Of a DNA stretch of 64,000 nucleotides, positions 51,403 through 61,916 are shown in pieces. The notes under the pieces are model-generated. The model made no database searches, was not told the origin of the DNA, and saw nothing but the letters and a program-made list of their open reading frames with translations. Numbering within the stretch: position 1 is the stretch's first letter; each line of letters begins with the position of its first letter. The stretch lies in the NCBI GenBank assembly GCA_910589305.1, contig CAJUTV010000001.1:61149-125148 (forward strand), in the 5' to 3' direction. Origin of the DNA: an uncultured Lachnospira sp. (GTDB lineage: Bacteria > Bacillota > Clostridia > Lachnospirales > Lachnospiraceae). Both the position numbers and the translations under genes were made by a program.

Positions 51403-54400
51403 TTATCTAAATGTACATTTATCAAATGTATTTGCTCCAAAGGCTTTGCCCAATGCAATACTTTCTACCATCTTAGCAAAGTTTTTATCTGCCTGTGCCT
51501 GCTGCATAAACTCTTGATAATTCTTAACATTTGGCAATGTAACATGTACATCGCCAAAATCAATTTTAACATGATTATTTGCGTTGCCAGAAACTATTGC
51601 AGGAATATCATAATTAAAATCAGGCTTGATATCGACACCAAAATCATAAGGATTTCTAGCTATTTTCCACAAGTTTTCACTCATGCCATTGGTAAATACC
51701 TTATCTCCCGTTTCAAGATAGGTAAGCATTCCGCTTTTTTGCTGTAAAGAGCGAATAAATTGTGCCATTGATACAGGCGTAAGCATAGAACCTGTCGATT
51801 TATCATAAATCATCTCAGAACCCTTTTCTTGCGTAAATGCTATCTGTCTTTTTGCAATATATCTGGAACCATCTGCATATCCTTTTTCTTTCATCCATGA
51901 CAACATCGCAACATTTTGCTTATCACTGCCATAATATTCATCCGAAGAACCAAGCCCCATCATTTCATAATATATTGCACGAGCTTCCTTTGAAGAATCA
52001 TAATCATGCCACTTTAATCGGTCAACAATGCTGGTTTCAATATTTAGCTCATCTTTTGGATAGTAATCTTTTTTATCTATCCACCAGTCAAAACTACGAG
52101 TATTTGAACTGCTATCTAAACTATCGTTTATATTATAATTGCCTGTAGTATCTGATGATTCTGTAGTAGAAGTTGTTGTATTATCTGAATCTATTATTTC
52201 ATTTTGACTTATCTGTTCATCGATAATCATATCCATTTTGTTTAAAATCGCTTCAACAGCAAATCTTAAATTATCAATCGCTGTATTCGTGCCAGATATG
52301 CTTTCATTTACTGTATCAACAGAACTGTTTAAATCAATAATAGGCTGTGAATGATTCCAAATATCCTTTATTTCCTCAGATAAAAACATATTACTGTCTG
52401 TACTTAATTGACTTAATGTATCTTTAATGCTGTTTGCATTTTCATTAATGCCGCTGTAAATATTAATTAATTCGTTATCAATATTGTCCAGTCTTTGATT
52501 CATTAATTCTTCATAATCTGCCTGCAAATCATCTAATAATTTTTCTGTATCTGAAATTAGTTTTTCATACTGTGTTTCCTGCAATTCTTCCTGTGCTTCT
52601 TTAATATCGTTTTCTAATTGCTGTATATTTTTTCTGTTGCCTTCTGAATCATCCCCCAATACTGCAAGATATTGTTTATTTAGGTTTGCAAGATTTTCTG
52701 TCTGTTCTCGTATATTTTTCTCATAATCATTAGCTTCCTTTATAGAACTAAGCAAATCTTTATATTTATCAATAACCTTGCCCAAACTGTCAAGCTGTTT
52801 ATCATAACCATCTTTTATAAGATTTATAATAGCCTCACGTTCATCTTGCGCAGAAAGAATAGAATCTCTTTGTGCCTTAATATATTCCTGCTTTTGCTCA
52901 AGAAGGACTGCATTATTGGAATCATCGGCTAATTGCTTGTTAATCTTATCAATCATATTTGCATATTCTTCTGCCTGTCTTAAATATGTATTAAAATTTT
53001 GAGCATGAAGTCCTGCCGTTGTCCAGCCTTCATTGGTATAACTTCCATTTTCATCAACTAACTTTTTACCCATAGATTCTATCAAGCTGGTATAAAAATC
53101 CGATTCTTCTGTTAAACTACTTATTTTATCCTGAAAATAATCAAATTTAGCAAATTCATTTGTATTTAATTCATTGTTAAACTGTTCAATCGATATAATG
53201 GTATCAAGGATGACTTCATTTACATTATTTATCTGCTGTTTTAACTCATCCCAAGCTTGTGTTCCTTCTTGTATATCAGAACCATGAAGAGCATCTGTCA
53301 ATTTATCCCGTTTATCATTTAAAACTTGAAGCTGTGCCTTGTGCTGTTCAATTAACTTTTCATAGATAGATGAATTTGCAAAAAAGCCCTTTTCTTCAAT
53401 TAATTTCAATCTTTTATCAATCATATTGACTGTATGTGAAATACCATCTTCTATACTCTCAAATTGTTTAATTATATTATCAAACTTTGTTTTATCCAAC
53501 TCATTCAATTGTGACTGCAATTTTGAAACAGAATCTTGCGCGCTTAATGCCTTATCATAAAAGTTTTGGAATGTATCAATCTGGTCTTGCAGCTCTTTAT
53601 CTTCAATGGTGATAATATCAATATCACCGTTTTTAATTAAATCTTGATAATATGAATCCAGTCCAACATCGTCTGCTAAATCCATATAATGTTGGTAAGC
53701 AGCTTGTTGTGTATTGATTTCTTCATTTATCTTATCAATTTGAGAAAGCAATGCCGAATTGCGTTCTTTCCATGAAACAAATGTATTATCAATAATTGTG
53801 TCTAAATTGGATATTTCGCGTTCCAATTTTTGTATGGCACGTTCTATCAAATCATAATCTTTTGAAGTATTTTGTTCTAAACCACTAGCAGAATCAAAAC
53901 TAGAAGAGTCAAAGCCAGAAAGTCCTTCCCATGAAGTGTCAAGATTAATATCTATTTGGTCAAATGATATATTTTGCAAACTATTATAATGGGCTTGCAT
54001 TTTCTTAAGCTCATCAAGTTTATTGACTTCCCACTCATTTGTTATTGTTTGCAGACGAGCAAGTTCCATATCCTCGTCAGCAGTTGTGGCTTTCGTTTCA
54101 ATTTCATATAAACCTGTATTTGGATTTGGTTTAAGGTTATAATACTCCGCCCAAAAACCAGTTAAATTTTGGGCTAACTGTTTATCAAGTTCTGCCTTTG
54201 CTTGTGCCAAATTTTTATAATTACTAAAATCCTGCCCATAAACATTAGAAAGTTCCGTAAAAAGTTCTTGATTGTTAGCAACTAATGTTTGATAAAAAGT
54301 CCCGTCTGCCTCTGCTTTTTTTAACAAGCTTACTTTGTAATTTTGTGCATCTTGTGCATATACTTCTTGTAATTTTGCAAAAAGCTCTGCCTCTGATACA

Positions 54401-57400
54401 ACACCAAGCATGTAATCTCCAAGATATTCTTTTGCTTCAGGATATTTTTCGATAATAGACTGCATAGAAGCTGTGCCAATTTTACCTGTTTTTGATAATT
54501 CATCACTAAGCGAAGATAAAAGGTCAGCTTCTTCTTGTAAGTCAACTAGAGTGGCTGGTTTCGTTTTATCCTGACTGGATTTAAGAAAATCGGAAGGGTC
54601 AAGTTCTTGAACTTGGAGTTTTACTTGTATAGCTTGTTCATCTGCTTTCTCTTGGGCTAATTCAATTGCCTCCTTAATTTTATCCACTGTAACATTTTTA
54701 TCAATATATGCTGCTATATCTAAAGTAGCTGCTTGTTTTATTTCCTCTTCTGAAAGAGAGGCAAGAATAGAATCAATATCATTTTCAGATACTCCTTTTC
54801 CCATAAGATTATTAATAATCTGACTTTTATAATCTTGCGCATTAGAATAAACAGACCAATTGGAAATTGCACCATCAATTTGTTTTCCTAAATCTTCATA
54901 TTCCTTTAATATTTCACCATCTGAATCATACAACTCTGGTTTCTTTTCCTGTAATTCTTGAATCTGTGATGAATACTGTTCATCTAAATTATCAATCGTA
55001 TCTTTTTTTGCTTTTATTTTTTCATTTATATCACCCCACACAAAACTATCTTGAAACTCATCAGGACCAAAACCTTCAGCCAGTATTTCATTTTCTGTCT
55101 GAATACGCATCTGTTGTAATTCTTCTAATTCCGCTTGATGTTCCTTTATTGCTTCTAACTTCCAATTTGCTGCATCAATGCTATCTCCACTCTCTCCATT
55201 ACGAAATGCTTTATCACTCTCTAAATAATCAGCAGTTGCCTTAGCAGATTCTTTTTGCTTTTTATTATAAATTTTTGTTTTCAAATCCAATTGTCGTTGT
55301 AATTCGTCATTAGCAATTCGCAATTTGGCAAGCTCATTTTCTTCAACAATTGTTATACCATCTTTATTTTCTAATTCTTGTATTTTAGACTTTACTTGGT
55401 CTAATTCGCTTTTTGTAGACTGCAAATCATTCGCCGCATTTTGCGCTTCTTCTCTTGCCTTTTCTGATTGTTTACGTAAATCATCAACCGATGTCGTAGT
55501 AGCCTTGATAATTCCTGTAACAACTGTAGAAACCACACCTATTGCTGCAACTGCCCCAACAACTGCTGTAATAGCTGGATGCGCTGCAGCCAATCCCTTT
55601 ATTGAAGCACCTAAATTTTTTATTGTTCCACTAAAACCACGTGTAGAATCGGCTGCCTTTTTTTCTGGAAAGCCTAATTTTGTAAGTGTTTCTTGACGCT
55701 TTGCTTCTTCTACTCCTTTACCTTCCAAAATTGCTAATCTATCGTTATTTTTCAAACCTTTCGCTGATAATATCCATTTTAATTGATTATCTTTTAATTC
55801 CTTGCTTGCTGCTCCAATAGCTAATAAATTATTTGTAGTTTTCTGATTATTAAATAATGCCATAGCATTCATAAATTGTGCTGTATTTTTAGCTGCCGCT
55901 GCAATACCAGTCCCCATTGCTACAAATAATTTTGATGTCCCCCTTATTGTTAATCCTGCCAGTGCAGTTTTTAATAAATTGGTTTTATCTAAAAATTCTA
56001 TAATTCCTGTTGTTGCCTGTATAATCCCGCCATACAATTCTTCACTTATAACATTTGTCGATAAGGATTCTATCGCCGCTGTCAATTCATTGCATTTTGC
56101 TTCAAGCGAGTCTTGATATACGCCATAACGTTCCATTGCAACACCAGAAGAATTTATTGCCATCTCTGAATATTTTAAGGCATTTGAATAATTATTCATC
56201 AAAGCAATAAAATGTTCTTTTTGTGTCGCTCCTGCAATCGCAACAGAAATATCATCTTGTTGAGCTTGGGTAAAATATTTCCAATTTTTGCCTACATCAT
56301 CTAATACATCATCAAAATCACGATATATATTTTGTGTATCTTTTAATTGAATACCTAATCCATTTAATACATGTTCCGTATTGGACAAAGATTCTCCTGT
56401 CTCATCATCAACCAATTTTCCCATCTTAATATTATTCATACGACTATACATAGAATGGAACGAATCACCAACCACTGACATTGAATCTTGTGTAGTTTCT
56501 CCAACAGTAGTCATATACCCTATTAATCTATTTATAGATGTACCAGAATCATTAGCAACACCTGCACATTGACTTATCGCCTCCGCAAGTTCTCCTGCTC
56601 CTACTGAAGCATTCAAATCCACATTTGTCAACTTTGATACAATATCAATAGAATTTTGTGCTGTTATATTATAACCTTCCATAATAGACATCAGATGATT
56701 TGCTGCTTCTGCACTCTCAATCATTCCTATTTTTGATAACACTTGAGAACTTTTGATTAATTCATTTGTTGAAGCAACGGTTTCACCCATACTTAAAAAT
56801 TCATTGGCTGCTTCTGAAACCGATTTTGTTGTAGAACTTAATTCCTTTGCCATATCATTATATGTTTTCATTATTGAATTAACTTCGGTATCAGAAGTAC
56901 CACTTACTATTTGAATATTTGTTTTAATAGCATCCAACTCTTTAACACTTTGAATAGCTTGATATACAGCATTTGTAATATTTGAAATACCTGTTCCAAT
57001 AATATCATCCGAAATATTTTTAAAAAATGATTTTATTTTTGATTCATCTTGAGATTCTTTTGAATCTGAATTTTCTTTAGAATCTTCAGCTACAACTTCC
57101 ATATGTATTTTCTTTTCTTCAAGCTTTTTAATTTTCTTAGCAGCTTGCGTGGTATCGACATTAACTTTAGTATTTATTTTTTGTCTCCCAAGTTTTTTAA
57201 TTTTCTTAGTCGCTTGTGTCATGTCTGCATCAATTTTAATTTTAGGCTTTATTGCTTTTATTTTAGAATTTATATCTTTTTTTACTGATGCAGTATCCAA
57301 TTTTCCTTGAATCTTTAATTTTGATAATTTTGATTCAATACTTTTTAAATCTGCCTTTAAACGCATAAGTGATTTTGTTTTACTAAGTTCTGCTAAAACT

Positions 57401-57429
57401 TTTACTACAAATGATTTATCTTCGCTCAT
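51403..57429 (-). CDS. 2008-residue phage tape-measure-like protein
   Basis: ATG 57429 with GGAG upstream. The region about 150-480 matches the TP901-type tail tape measure core: MKTYNDMAKELSSTTKSVSE, ANEFLSMGETVAST, VGAGELAEAISQCAGVANDSG and ISVAIAGATQKEHFIALM. Hydrophobic segments occur around 470-560 and 610-640, then about 1,000 residues of coiled coil. The tail end VHVTLPNVKNYQEFMQQAQ is the usual closing motif of such proteins. In phages they set tail length and pass into the host membrane. No other tail, head or packaging gene is present, so here it may have another job. Confidence 0.88.
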   Translation of the reverse strand: MSEDKSFVVKVLAELSKTKSLMRLKADLKSIESKLSKLKIQGKLDTASVKKDINSKIKAIKPKIKIDADMTQATKKIKKLGRQKINTKVNVDTTQAAKKIKKLEEKKIHMEVVAEDSKENSDSKESQDESKIKSFFKNISDDIIGTGISNITNAVYQAIQSVKELDAIKTNIQIVSGTSDTEVNSIMKTYNDMAKELSSTTKSVSEAANEFLSMGETVASTNELIKSSQVLSKIGMIESAEAANHLMSIMEGYNITAQNSIDIVSKLTNVDLNASVGAGELAEAISQCAGVANDSGTSINRLIGYMTTVGETTQDSMSVVGDSFHSMYSRMNNIKMGKLVDDETGESLSNTEHVLNGLGIQLKDTQNIYRDFDDVLDDVGKNWKYFTQAQQDDISVAIAGATQKEHFIALMNNYSNALKYSEMAINSSGVAMERYGVYQDSLEAKCNELTAAIESLSTNVISEELYGGIIQATTGIIEFLDKTNLLKTALAGLTIRGTSKLFVAMGTGIAAAAKNTAQFMNAMALFNNQKTTNNLLAIGAASKELKDNQLKWILSAKGLKNNDRLAILEGKGVEEAKRQETLTKLGFPEKKAADSTRGFSGTIKNLGASIKGLAAAHPAITAVVGAVAAIGVVSTVVTGIIKATTTSVDDLRKQSEKAREEAQNAANDLQSTKSELDQVKSKIQELENKDGITIVEENELAKLRIANDELQRQLDLKTKIYNKKQKESAKATADYLESDKAFRNGESGDSIDAANWKLEAIKEHQAELEELQQMRIQTENEILAEGFGPDEFQDSFVWGDINEKIKAKKDTIDNLDEQYSSQIQELQEKKPELYDSDGEILKEYEDLGKQIDGAISNWSVYSNAQDYKSQIINNLMGKGVSENDIDSILASLSEEEIKQAATLDIAAYIDKNVTVDKIKEAIELAQEKADEQAIQVKLQVQELDPSDFLKSSQDKTKPATLVDLQEEADLLSSLSDELSKTGKIGTASMQSIIEKYPEAKEYLGDYMLGVVSEAELFAKLQEVYAQDAQNYKVSLLKKAEADGTFYQTLVANNQELFTELSNVYGQDFSNYKNLAQAKAELDKQLAQNLTGFWAEYYNLKPNPNTGLYEIETKATTADEDMELARLQTITNEWEVNKLDELKKMQAHYNSLQNISFDQIDINLDTSWEGLSGFDSSSFDSASGLEQNTSKDYDLIERAIQKLEREISNLDTIIDNTFVSWKERNSALLSQIDKINEEINTQQAAYQHYMDLADDVGLDSYYQDLIKNGDIDIITIEDKELQDQIDTFQNFYDKALSAQDSVSKLQSQLNELDKTKFDNIIKQFESIEDGISHTVNMIDKRLKLIEEKGFFANSSIYEKLIEQHKAQLQVLNDKRDKLTDALHGSDIQEGTQAWDELKQQINNVNEVILDTIISIEQFNNELNTNEFAKFDYFQDKISSLTEESDFYTSLIESMGKKLVDENGSYTNEGWTTAGLHAQNFNTYLRQAEEYANMIDKINKQLADDSNNAVLLEQKQEYIKAQRDSILSAQDEREAIINLIKDGYDKQLDSLGKVIDKYKDLLSSIKEANDYEKNIREQTENLANLNKQYLAVLGDDSEGNRKNIQQLENDIKEAQEELQETQYEKLISDTEKLLDDLQADYEELMNQRLDNIDNELINIYSGINENANSIKDTLSQLSTDSNMFLSEEIKDIWNHSQPIIDLNSSVDTVNESISGTNTAIDNLRFAVEAILNKMDMIIDEQISQNEIIDSDNTTTSTTESSDTTGNYNINDSLDSSSNTRSFDWWIDKKDYYPKDELNIETSIVDRLKWHDYDSSKEARAIYYEMMGLGSSDEYYGSDKQNVAMLSWMKEKGYADGSRYIAKRQIAFTQEKGSEMIYDKSTGSMLTPVSMAQFIRSLQQKSGMLTYLETGDKVFTNGMSENLWKIARNPYDFGVDIKPDFNYDIPAIVSGNANNHVKIDFGDVHVTLPNVKNYQEFMQQAQADKNFAKMVESIALGKAFGANTFDKCTFR

Positions 57430-57509
57430 AATTTTTCTCCTTTTTACATCAAAAAAGACATCCTTAATATTAAGAATGTCTTTAAAACGTTATTATTTTA
57501 TGTTTTATA

Positions 57510-58037
57510 TTAAAATTTATATCCACAGTTTTTACATTCATATGTTTTACTGTTATAAGGATTTGCAAATACTCCTAATGCTGCTGTTGCCATTACCTTA
57601 GATGTTAAGCTAATCTTTTTTAATACTATAGAACCACAAACAGGACAACTAGGTATTGACACTCCTGACGACCTATCTTTTTCCTTATATAAAATTTTTC
57701 TTGGCTTTTGTTCTTTTCCGCAGCCTTGACATTTAACAACTATTCCTTCTTTTAATGTAACATATTCTTTTTTTACTAATTCTTCAAAATCATCTAACTT
57801 TAAAAAATTATCTGTGTTACACTCTTTACAATAAAGATTCACATCATTATCTTGAGGATGACTATGATAAATATGTATACCATCTAAATACATCAAACCT
57901 TCCTCTTCTTTATCGCCTTGATTATTTGCATTTCCTTCTCCCTCGTCAAATGCTGCTCCACATACTGGACAATTTGTCATTCCTTTAACTGCCTCTGCTT
58001 TAAATACTGTTTCACATGATTCACAAATTATTTTCAT
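57510..58037 (-). CDS. Protein with six CxxC pairs (three zinc ribbons)
   Basis: 175 residues. CESC (5-8) with CPVC (23-26); CKEC with CQGC in the middle; CPVC with CKNC at the end (YECKNCGYKF). The pairs suggest three zinc ribbons separated by acidic (EGNANNQGDKEEEG) and other linkers. The last ribbon is preceded by a short hydrophobic stretch, VMATAALGVFANP. It lies between the RNA-polymerase-like and tape-measure-like genes on the same strand. Zinc ribbons are common in transcription factors and RNA polymerase small subunits, but its role here is unknown. Confidence 0.7.
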   Translation of the reverse strand: MKIICESCETVFKAEAVKGMTNCPVCGAAFDEGEGNANNQGDKEEEGLMYLDGIHIYHSHPQDNDVNLYCKECNTDNFLKLDDFEELVKKEYVTLKEGIVVKCQGCGKEQKPRKILYKEKDRSSGVSIPSCPVCGSIVLKKISLTSKVMATAALGVFANPYNSKTYECKNCGYKF

Positions 58038-58264
58038 ACGCTACTCCCCGCTTTCTTTTTTTATCTAACAGCTTTATCACGATTATTATACCATATTTTT
58101 CTTTTCTATGTAAATAAATATAATGAATCTCGTATAACCTCTATTTCAATATTATTTTATCAGTATCACTTGTTATAGCATATTTATACAACTATCTATT
58201 ATATAATTATATCCCACACCTTTTGCCAATATATTTATTCTTTCCTTCTCTCTAATAGAAATTA

Positions 58265-61021
58265 TCACCCCCTTGTATTTACTGCATTTTCCAAACTTTC
58301 GGCGGAATTTTTCATAGATTTTTTAAAACAATTTAAAAATAATTTGGTATCTTTATCATATAAAACCGTCAGCAGTCTATCTCTTACATCTCCATTTGAT
58401 ATAAAGGCATACGCAATTAATGAAGACATGGTACTTTTATTAATTGATAAATTTTTTAACTTTATCATACAACTATCAAATAAATTATCTACATTTTTAG
58501 AATAATCACTTTTTGAAATATCCAATTTATTGACTTCTTTATCATACTCCTGCACTATCGAAATTACTTTTTTAAACTGTTTGCTATCTCGCATTTTATC
58601 AGCTTTATATTGAAAAACTGTATTCAAATTACATGTATATGATATTAATTTTTTATATTTTCTCAAATCAATAACGCTATCTTCTATAATCGTTGCAAGT
58701 ATTTCCATAGGACAGTGAAATGCGCGAACTTGCTCTTCCTTTATTTCTTTTTTCTGCTTTTTTCCTGAACTTTTTTGTTCTTGAACTTTTGCATAAAAAA
58801 TGGGATATTTTCTTTTGTCTTTTAACTTCATACAGGACAAATTGCTTAATCGGGCTAACTCACTGTTTACATTAATATCAAATGTCCTTTTTGCTGAATC
58901 AATAGCAACTTGAGCTAAAACGGAACATATAATAAATATATCTTCTAACTTTTGATTTTGACTGTTACCATCATAGTAATAACTTAATGCCAACTGTGCT
59001 ATATTGCTTGCTTCCCCAATCGCATACTGTGACGATGCAATTTTATTATCCATTTCAGCATAAGATTTCATATCTTTTTTATACTTACTTTTACTTACTA
59101 ATTTTATATCATTAATAATTGTTGGATACTTTAAGTATGCCTGTTTAGCAATTTCCACAATATCGGATTGATTTGTAACATATACTGAATCCGTATCTAA
59201 ATCTTGTCCATTTAATCGGTTTTGTACATCCGTATATATACCATTAATAATAATAACATTATCACTTAAATTGGGAAAATATTGTTGAATCACTTTGGAA
59301 TAGGTATTCACTAAATGAATAATATTATTAGGACTATTATGAGGGCTGCGAAAACCAGCTAACCGCTCACCATCCTTAAATCTTGTTGTATAACATTGAA
59401 TCCCATAATTGATTGGTTTAAAACAGGGTTCTTGTTCAAAGTCCTGACCTGTCACATTCATTAATAAAGCTATAGGATTTCCACAAATCGTAAGATTATC
59501 GCCATTTTGTAATAATTTCCCTACTTTTAACCGCTCATTTTTAAATTTGCTTATCATTTCATTCTTTTTTGTCTTAAAATATTGTGTATATTTAAAATTA
59601 TCATTCCATTGATTTAACGCAATCAAAACATTGTTAATACTATATTTTTTAGTGGCATGTATGGATAAATGCTTGATAAATGCTTCATGATTTGTTTTTA
59701 AATCATTGCAATAATCAATACTTGTCTTTGCAATATTTTTCAATATTTCTTTGTCTACACAAGGAAAACTATTGTTAATCTGGTAGGAACTTCGCTGTAA
59801 TTTCCCATATTTACTGCTGTGTGCTGTTTTTACGATAGCAAATTTTTCTTTATGTTTTTTTATAAATTTTTTATAATACACATAGGCTTCTTTTTGATTT
59901 GTTCCCATTAAATCAGCAAATTTTATCCATTTGATTGAATTTTCTGTAATAATGACTTTAATATCTTTTATTTTAAAAAGATTTCCAAACATATCAACTC
60001 TTGTTACTGTTTCATAATCATCACCATAATAATCTCTAAAATATTGTTCTATATTGCCTCTAAACAAACAAGATTTAAAAAAATGATTTCTGCAATATAT
60101 AAACCCTTCCATATTTTTATCTTGTGGAAAAATAGAATTATCAATCAATCCCATACCATCCCAAAGCGTATTTTTAACTTTTATCTTTTCGCTTGGTCTG
60201 TCAACATAACATTCTTTTCTATAATAAATTTCTATTTTTTTAGGATACTCTTTAATATGAATCCCGCAACTTTTTAATCTTTTCTTGCTTCCTTTTTTTA
60301 TATAGGTTAAATTTACATTTTCCTTTGCTTTTCTTTTATAAAATGTAACACCCCACCGATTGATATAATCTTCCATTGCTTCCCAATCAATAACTCTTCT
60401 TCGACACATTACATTATGATTTTTTACAGAAACGGCATGAATCATTGTATATATATCTTCATCTTTTATTATAAAAATATTGTTCATTGGAATTGTTATA
60501 TAATCCATTGCTGTTGCTGTAACTAATGGTGCGTATGCCGACATTTCAACTATTTTTGCATTTTCTATTGGCATCTTATCCCACAAATTCATTGTAATAT
60601 ATTTTAATGCTATATCATGCAAATTTTCACGAATAAAGATACATTGCCCCTCTTTTGCTTTTCCTGTGCTGCGCATAAGCATTTTGTAATGGATTGTATT
60701 TTCTTTATTTAAATGATTTTCATTATCATAATTCCCCCATAAAATCGTCGCCCCATTTTCATAATAATATTGTCTTAACTCTCTAGCAGTCATACCATCT
60801 TTTATGCCAAAATCAAATTTCATTACAATAAAATCTTTGCTTCTTTGCTTACTATTAACACAAACACCATGATGTATCATATAATTGGAAAATAAACTAT
60901 CATTGATAACGGCTTCTCCTAAATCAAGATAAGGTCTTTTATGATTGGTATTATTATCGTTTTTTATATAGTTATTTACAGCATATAAACTATTTGCTTG
61001 TATACTTTTTATTTTTATCAA
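58265..61021 (-). CDS. Putative single-chain RNA polymerase of the RdRP/YonO (double-psi barrel) superfamily
   Basis: 918 residues from TTG 61021, with AAGGAGG about 10 bases upstream. The recognisable part is at 540-620: GFR558SPHNSPNNI, then NVIIING, then NGQD607LD609TD611SVYV. This order and spacing match the second barrel of RNAi-type RNA-dependent polymerases (R-x-P-x-x-x-P-G-D-I, then GGDLDGD) and the NADFDGD loop of cellular beta' subunits, where the three Asp bind the catalytic magnesium. Gly of DxDGD is replaced by Thr. Lys-rich segments follow. The first 500 residues show no clear domain. No sigma or other polymerase subunit is adjacent. Identification rests on the motif pattern. 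Confidence 0.72.
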   Translation of the reverse strand: MIKIKSIQANSLYAVNNYIKNDNNTNHKRPYLDLGEAVINDSLFSNYMIHHGVCVNSKQRSKDFIVMKFDFGIKDGMTARELRQYYYENGATILWGNYDNENHLNKENTIHYKMLMRSTGKAKEGQCIFIRENLHDIALKYITMNLWDKMPIENAKIVEMSAYAPLVTATAMDYITIPMNNIFIIKDEDIYTMIHAVSVKNHNVMCRRRVIDWEAMEDYINRWGVTFYKRKAKENVNLTYIKKGSKKRLKSCGIHIKEYPKKIEIYYRKECYVDRPSEKIKVKNTLWDGMGLIDNSIFPQDKNMEGFIYCRNHFFKSCLFRGNIEQYFRDYYGDDYETVTRVDMFGNLFKIKDIKVIITENSIKWIKFADLMGTNQKEAYVYYKKFIKKHKEKFAIVKTAHSSKYGKLQRSSYQINNSFPCVDKEILKNIAKTSIDYCNDLKTNHEAFIKHLSIHATKKYSINNVLIALNQWNDNFKYTQYFKTKKNEMISKFKNERLKVGKLLQNGDNLTICGNPIALLMNVTGQDFEQEPCFKPINYGIQCYTTRFKDGERLAGFRSPHNSPNNIIHLVNTYSKVIQQYFPNLSDNVIIINGIYTDVQNRLNGQDLDTDSVYVTNQSDIVEIAKQAYLKYPTIINDIKLVSKSKYKKDMKSYAEMDNKIASSQYAIGEASNIAQLALSYYYDGNSQNQKLEDIFIICSVLAQVAIDSAKRTFDINVNSELARLSNLSCMKLKDKRKYPIFYAKVQEQKSSGKKQKKEIKEEQVRAFHCPMEILATIIEDSVIDLRKYKKLISYTCNLNTVFQYKADKMRDSKQFKKVISIVQEYDKEVNKLDISKSDYSKNVDNLFDSCMIKLKNLSINKSTMSSLIAYAFISNGDVRDRLLTVLYDKDTKLFLNCFKKSMKNSAESLENAVNTRG

Positions 61022-61244
61022 TAATGACTCCTCCTTATTTTTGTGTTGCTTTTACTATTTATACTGCTTTATCCATCAATAATTTATTTTAAGCAACACA
61101 TTAATGTAAATTAAAAAATAAATACTATGCTTCATAATATATACTTCTCTTATTTACTGTGACTTTACTTATAAAATAATGATTTACATTTATAACTAAA
61201 AAACAAAAAATAAATTTATAAAATGGCGATTTAAAACAAAAAAA

Positions 61245-61276
61245 TACCAACCATCTTTTTATTTTGATGGTTGGTA
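61245..61276 (-). terminator. Terminator of the toxin-antitoxin/membrane gene unit
   Basis: TACCAACCATC (61245-61255)/GATGGTTGGTA (61266-61276); on the minus strand it is followed by TTTTTTTG. It lies 9 bases after the stop codon at 61285 reached in the shifted frame of the preceding gene. Confidence 0.88.
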
Positions 61277-61284
61277 CTATATCT

Positions 61285-61916
61285 TTATTCATTTAATTTT
61301 TCTTTTATTATATTATCTATTATTTCTTTGTAGTCACTATAAAAATCGTATGCAATATTTTTGTTTGTAAATGATTTTATTCCCAACTTAACTGCAAAAC
61401 TAAATATTAAACAACAATAACTAATAATAGTATTAATGTAATTACAAATTCACAATTTAAAGAAATTTGTTTTTTGTCAATAGTTTCTGTACATAATACA
61501 GTTATATAAAAAGTCATTACAGCAGTAAATAGTGCTGAAACATAAGGATTTATAAATTCCTTATGAGGCTGTATTTTTCGTTGACAATGATTAAGATATT
61601 TATAAAACTGTTCTAATGCTTTCATGGAATATACAGTATATTTGTTTTTAATACTTGTTTCCCATTCCTCATATGTATAAAATTTGTCATTATCATCTAA
61701 TTTTTTCCATTGACTTTTTTTAATCTTTTCTCCACATAAAAATAGATATTTATTAAATTCTTTATCAAAATCAAACCCATAATTTTTAATTCCATTTGCT
61801 TTTATAAATGATTTTCTTTTATTCCTCTTTAAAATAATCTCATCCTCTTTCTTATAAGTATTTTCAACTGTAACATTTAAGCTAAAAGAATTTTTTTCAT
61901 AATCATTCCCATTCAT
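61285..61916 (-). CDS. Membrane protein of the toxin-antitoxin unit, probably frameshifted
   Basis: The frame from ATG 61916 stops at 61407 (169 residues) inside a hydrophobic stretch. The other frame then stays open with plausible coding sequence (SFAVKLGIKSFTNKNIAYDF, YKEIIDNIIKEKLNE) to a stop at 61285, just before the terminator. Full product about 210 residues: a charged soluble region, a membrane helix (about 122-143) and a second one near the shift. The shift lies in an ATTATTA-rich tract around 61410-61430; it may be mutation, sequencing error or programmed slippage. The ATG overlaps the PIN gene by 14 bases. Function unknown. Confidence 0.62.
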
